Assembly: GCA_014237975.1 (NCBI GenBank)
Contig: JABACA010000034.1
Span: forward strand, 1-37,227
DNA length: 37,227 nucleotides
Reading direction: 5' to 3'
DNA from: Mariniblastus sp.
GTDB lineage: Bacteria > Planctomycetota > Planctomycetia > Pirellulales > Pirellulaceae
Below the pieces are notes generated by a model, which made no database searches, had not been told where the DNA came from, and worked only from the letters and a program-made list of their open reading frames with translations. Of this stretch, positions 34,532 through 37,227 are shown in pieces. Both the position numbers and the translations under genes were made by a program. Every line of letters starts with the position of its first letter. Position 1 is the stretch's first letter.

Positions 34532-35473
34532 TTGAAGCTAATTCGAAAATTAAACGACTTTCCCGACTCCCTAAAGGGCGGTGCGCTATCCATTGGCAAC
34601 TTTGACGGGGTACATCGTGGGCACGCCAACCTGATTGGAGAACTTAAGAAATTTGCAGATGACCAAAACAGTGCAGCCGTAATTTTCACCTTTGACCCGC
34701 ACCCGGTACGAATCCTCCGTCCCAACCATGCTCCTCCACCACTGACCTGGACTAATCGAAAAGCCGATTTGCTGGCGGAATTGGGTATCGATGCCGTCGT
34801 CGCCTATCCGACGGATCCACAATTACTCAAATTGAACTATCGTGATTTTTTTTATCAGATTATCGTGGACACGATCGGTGCACAGGCTATGGTTGAAGGT
34901 CCAAATTTCTTTTTTGGACACCAAAGACAAGGGACGGTTGCCAGTCTGTCAACGCTTTGCAATGATTCAGGAATTCGTCTCAAGATCGTTGAGCCTTTGA
35001 CCGAGTCGGAGGAACTAATTTCCAGTAGCCGGATTCGAGAACTCGTTCGCCAGGGCGACGTAAATATGGCGGCGGCGATGTTGACACAACCTTACCGTAT
35101 TCGCGGAATGGTCACTCATGGCTCAGCTCGTGGAGCAACGATCGGATTTCCAACTGCTAACCTGGATGCTATTGATACATTGATTCCGGCACAGGGTGTC
35201 TATGCTGGACGGGCTTTTATAAACGGCCGGAAGCATTGGGCAGCCGTACATGTCGGCCCCAATCCGACTTTTGGTGAAAACGGGGCAAAGGTCGAGGCCC
35301 ACATACTCGATTATGAAAACTCGATCTACGGGCAGCCGATCGAGGTTGATTTTATACAAAAGGTACGGGATATTCGTCAATTCAACTCGCCTCAGGAGTT
35401 GATTGAACAACTTGGATATGATGTCAAACAGATCCGACATATCGCCCGTCAAACAAAACTCAAAACAAACTAA
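34532..35473 (+). CDS. ribF: Bifunctional riboflavin kinase / FAD synthetase
   Basis: This 313-aa enzyme makes FMN from riboflavin and FAD from FMN. The N-terminal adenylyltransferase domain has GNFDGVHRGH (22-31) with the HxGH motif and SSSRIRELVRQGDV. The C-terminal kinase domain has GATIGFPTANL, GVYAGRAFINGRKHWAAV, and the acidic residue in KVEAHILDYE. Length and order match the family. The start is TTG at 34532, since no upstream ATG fits the N-terminus. It is followed 14 bases later by the nrnA-like gene, so the two are probably an operon. Confidence 0.95.
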   Translation: MKLIRKLNDFPDSLKGGALSIGNFDGVHRGHANLIGELKKFADDQNSAAVIFTFDPHPVRILRPNHAPPPLTWTNRKADLLAELGIDAVVAYPTDPQLLKLNYRDFFYQIIVDTIGAQAMVEGPNFFFGHQRQGTVASLSTLCNDSGIRLKIVEPLTESEELISSSRIRELVRQGDVNMAAAMLTQPYRIRGMVTHGSARGATIGFPTANLDAIDTLIPAQGVYAGRAFINGRKHWAAVHVGPNPTFGENGAKVEAHILDYENSIYGQPIEVDFIQKVRDIRQFNSPQELIEQLGYDVKQIRHIARQTKLKTN

Positions 35474-35487
35474 TTCTGGATTTTAAT

Positions 35488-36495
35488 ATGAATGTTGACT
35501 GGGCGCGTTTTTGCGAAATCATCCAGCAAGCTAACCACATTGTTTTAACCAGCCACATTCGCCCTGATTGTGATGCGTTGGGTAGCGAATTGGGCATGGC
35601 TGGTGTTTTACGTGCACTAGGAAAAACGGTTCGAATCGTTAACGGCCAGGAAACCCCGGCCAACCTCGCCTTCATCGACCCCGAAAATGAAATCATGTGT
35701 ATCCATCAGGATATCACACCAGAAGAATTGGATGGCATTGACCTGCATATTATCCTCGACACGAGCGCCTGGATTCAACTTGGCCCAATGGCTGACGTGA
35801 TTCGAAACTCCAAATGCAAGAAAATCATCTTCGACCATCATGAAGATGAAGACGATATCGATGCCGAGTTATTTAAAAACACGTCTGCAGAAGCCGTCGG
35901 CAGAATGGTCGTCGAGGCAGCAGAGCATTTAGGAGTTGATTTGACTCCGGAAATTTCTGTACCGTTATTTGCTGCCCTGTCTACGGACACGGGATGGTTT
36001 CGATTTCCATCAGTAAGTGAATTCACTTATGAAATTGCCGCCAAACTGGTTCGCGGAGGTGCAGTTCCAGCTGATATTTACGGTGATTTGTACGAACGAG
36101 AATCCGTGGGCCGGGTGAGATTGCGTGGAATTGTCTTGTCACGAATTAAAGTAGAAATAGAGGGCCGACTGGCCCATACCCATATCTTGACGAAGGATTA
36201 CGAGGAAACGGGTGCCCTGCCAACCGATACGGAAGACCTGATCAACCTGGCATTGAAAATTGATGGGACAAAATTCGCAGTCATCATGATCGAACAGGTT
36301 ACCGGCGGATTCAAAATCAGTTTCCGTAGCCGGTGTGGTATCGCTTGCAACGAAGTCGCAGCCCACTTTGGAGGCGGGGGTCACAAAGCGGCGGCAGGCG
36401 CGTTTATTGACGACTCATTCGAAAATGTTCAATCGAATGTTCTCCAATACGTGCGGCGTTGCATGATGTCCGAATTTCCTGGCTCGCCTGCCTGA
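35488..36495 (+). CDS. nrnA: DHH-family phosphoesterase (NrnA-like nanoRNase / pAp phosphatase)
   Basis: This 335-aa DHH/DHHA1 protein has SHIRPDCDALGS (motif I with His23, Asp27, Asp29), LDTSAW (motif II), FDHHEDEDD (the DHH motif) and, in the second domain, FGGGGHKAAAGA. NrnA degrades very short RNAs of two to five nucleotides and can remove phosphate from pAp. The ATG is 14 bases after ribF. In many bacteria nrnA lies beside rbfA, truB and ribF; here only ribF is adjacent. Confidence 0.9.
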   Translation: MNVDWARFCEIIQQANHIVLTSHIRPDCDALGSELGMAGVLRALGKTVRIVNGQETPANLAFIDPENEIMCIHQDITPEELDGIDLHIILDTSAWIQLGPMADVIRNSKCKKIIFDHHEDEDDIDAELFKNTSAEAVGRMVVEAAEHLGVDLTPEISVPLFAALSTDTGWFRFPSVSEFTYEIAAKLVRGGAVPADIYGDLYERESVGRVRLRGIVLSRIKVEIEGRLAHTHILTKDYEETGALPTDTEDLINLALKIDGTKFAVIMIEQVTGGFKISFRSRCGIACNEVAAHFGGGGHKAAAGAFIDDSFENVQSNVLQYVRRCMMSEFPGSPA

Positions 36496-36532
36496 AGCTT
36501 TCTCAACTTGGTCGATTCAAACTGGCTCGCGA

Positions 36533-36548
36533 ATATCGGTCCCGATAT
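36533..36548. repeat. Inverted repeat after the nrnA-like gene
   Basis: ATATCGG-TC-CCGATAT is a perfect 7-bp inverted repeat with a 2-base spacer, 37 bases past the stop. It is too tight to be a good RNA hairpin, so a DNA-binding site is more likely. Confidence 0.45.
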
Positions 36549-36655
36549 CCGTTCAATCTCCTATTAAGATGCTAGCAATGTCAGGAAACCGAGCTAGCTT
36601 CCAGCAAAAGGATGCAACGGTCGGCGGGAATGGTCGATGGATAGTCTGAAAGGAA

Positions 36656-36674
36656 AATGGCCAAACTGGCCATT
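36656..36674. promoter_or_regulatory. Inverted repeat upstream of the zinc-ribbon membrane gene
   Basis: AATGGCCA-AAC-TGGCCATT is a perfect 8-bp inverted repeat with a 3-base spacer. It ends 39 bases before the ATG at 36714, so it could be an operator or a leader hairpin near the start. Confidence 0.45.
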
Positions 36675-36713
36675 GGATAATCCCGTTCCAGCAACTCCAT
36701 TGTGAACGTTGTC

Positions 36714-37208
36714 ATGGCTTGCCCACGATGTCAAATTCAAACGCTTGGTACACGTCTTTGTAACCATTGCTTCAAGACTCGCAGAAAGACCAGTGCGCCG
36801 GTGGCCACCAGTATCGTGGTCGACCGCAAACTATCATGGCGAGCTCCCCGGAAAGATAATCCTACGCACCACGGTTTCCAAACCCGAAATGGAATCCAAG
36901 CTCCCCGAATGGATCTGTCTCATCCCCAGTTGGTCGAGGAACTACCTCGTTTTAAATCAGAACCTGCCAAGGCAGATCCAAGGATGTTTCGCAATCCAAA
37001 GATCCAGGCTTTTTCGAGAAGGTATCTAATTGGACTGGGCCTATTGATTTTCTTACTGGGCCAGCTGATTTCAATCGGGGCGTTCACGACCGGCCATTTC
37101 GGCACTTGGTGCGCAGGCAACTTCCTTTCCATCAGCGGAGTCGCATTCGCATTATTCTCCGCCTGCAACATCATTGGGTTACATGAATCGTGTCTTCAGC
37201 CCATTTGA
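36714..37208 (+). CDS. Zinc-ribbon protein with two C-terminal membrane helices
   Basis: This is a 164-aa protein. An N-terminal zinc ribbon has CPRC and CNHC (C3, C6, C16, C19), followed by a basic linker of about 75 residues. Two membrane helices (YLIGLGLLIFLLGQLISIGAF and FLSISGVAFALFSACNIIGL) follow. This architecture resembles many small planctomycete proteins with a zinc-ribbon head on a membrane hairpin, with the head likely cytoplasmic. The GTG at 36702 is an alternative start; the ATG at 36714 directly precedes the ribbon. No SD site is clear. Function unknown. Confidence 0.65.
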   Translation: MACPRCQIQTLGTRLCNHCFKTRRKTSAPVATSIVVDRKLSWRAPRKDNPTHHGFQTRNGIQAPRMDLSHPQLVEELPRFKSEPAKADPRMFRNPKIQAFSRRYLIGLGLLIFLLGQLISIGAFTTGHFGTWCAGNFLSISGVAFALFSACNIIGLHESCLQPI

Positions 37209-37227
37209 ATTTCTTTAACTGTTCACC

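Overview
The window looks like a chromosomal segment of a planctomycete, probably of the Pirellula/Rhodopirellula kind. This is inferred from gene content: a secreted Gly/Ser-rich protein with two planctomycete-type TIGR03000 domains, two secreted PQQ-like beta-propellers that begin with the W-x-x-(W/F)-RGPN motif usual there, a HAAS/STN-like membrane protein paired with a PadR regulator, an HTTM protein, a small Ser/Thr kinase and many long secreted proteins of unknown function. Start codons are a mix of ATG, GTG and TTG, and Shine-Dalgarno (SD) sites are often weak. I found no rRNA, tRNA, CRISPR array, transposase, integrase or phage gene.

Region 1-15.1 kb is almost all on the minus strand. 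It holds the 5' end of accA, a small divergent Ser/Thr kinase, asd-truA (overlapping), a translationally coupled membrane pair (256-aa protein plus HTTM protein), the TIGR03000 protein with its own terminator, a secreted protein-L-isoaspartate methyltransferase with an extra C-terminal domain, a lipoprotein-like protein, holA, and a 749-aa secreted protein built from a duplicated module. One plus-strand gene, a CPBP/CAAX-type membrane protease, is divergent from the methyltransferase gene.

Region 15.7-20.6 kb has a SHOCT-like small membrane protein, clpX with a textbook terminator, then small secreted or zinc-ribbon proteins of unknown function. The most unusual local structure is here: a 149-aa ORF followed, in the same frame after one TAA, by 47 codons with an EF-hand-like acidic loop and only then a terminator. 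Its upstream region carries a perfect 20-bp and a perfect 32-bp palindrome.

Region 20.8-28.2 kb is plus-strand: PQQ propeller, two uncharacterised genes, a group II PLP-dependent decarboxylase, a second PQQ propeller and a PAQR/hemolysin III protein. Then come the minus-strand PadR-HAAS pair (28.4-29.9 kb) and a plus-strand RNA-metabolism and cofactor block: rpsO, pnp (with an RGG-rich tail of about 145 residues), a soluble histidine kinase, ribF and an nrnA-like DHH phosphoesterase, ending with a zinc-ribbon membrane protein. The rpsO-pnp-ribF-nrnA neighbourhood resembles a rearranged form of the common bacterial rbfA-nrnA-truB-ribF-rpsO-pnp cluster.

I see no clear defence, secretion or mobile system. 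The best leads are the interrupted EF-hand gene with its palindromes, the HTTM pair, the secreted methyltransferase fusion and the PNPase RGG tail.
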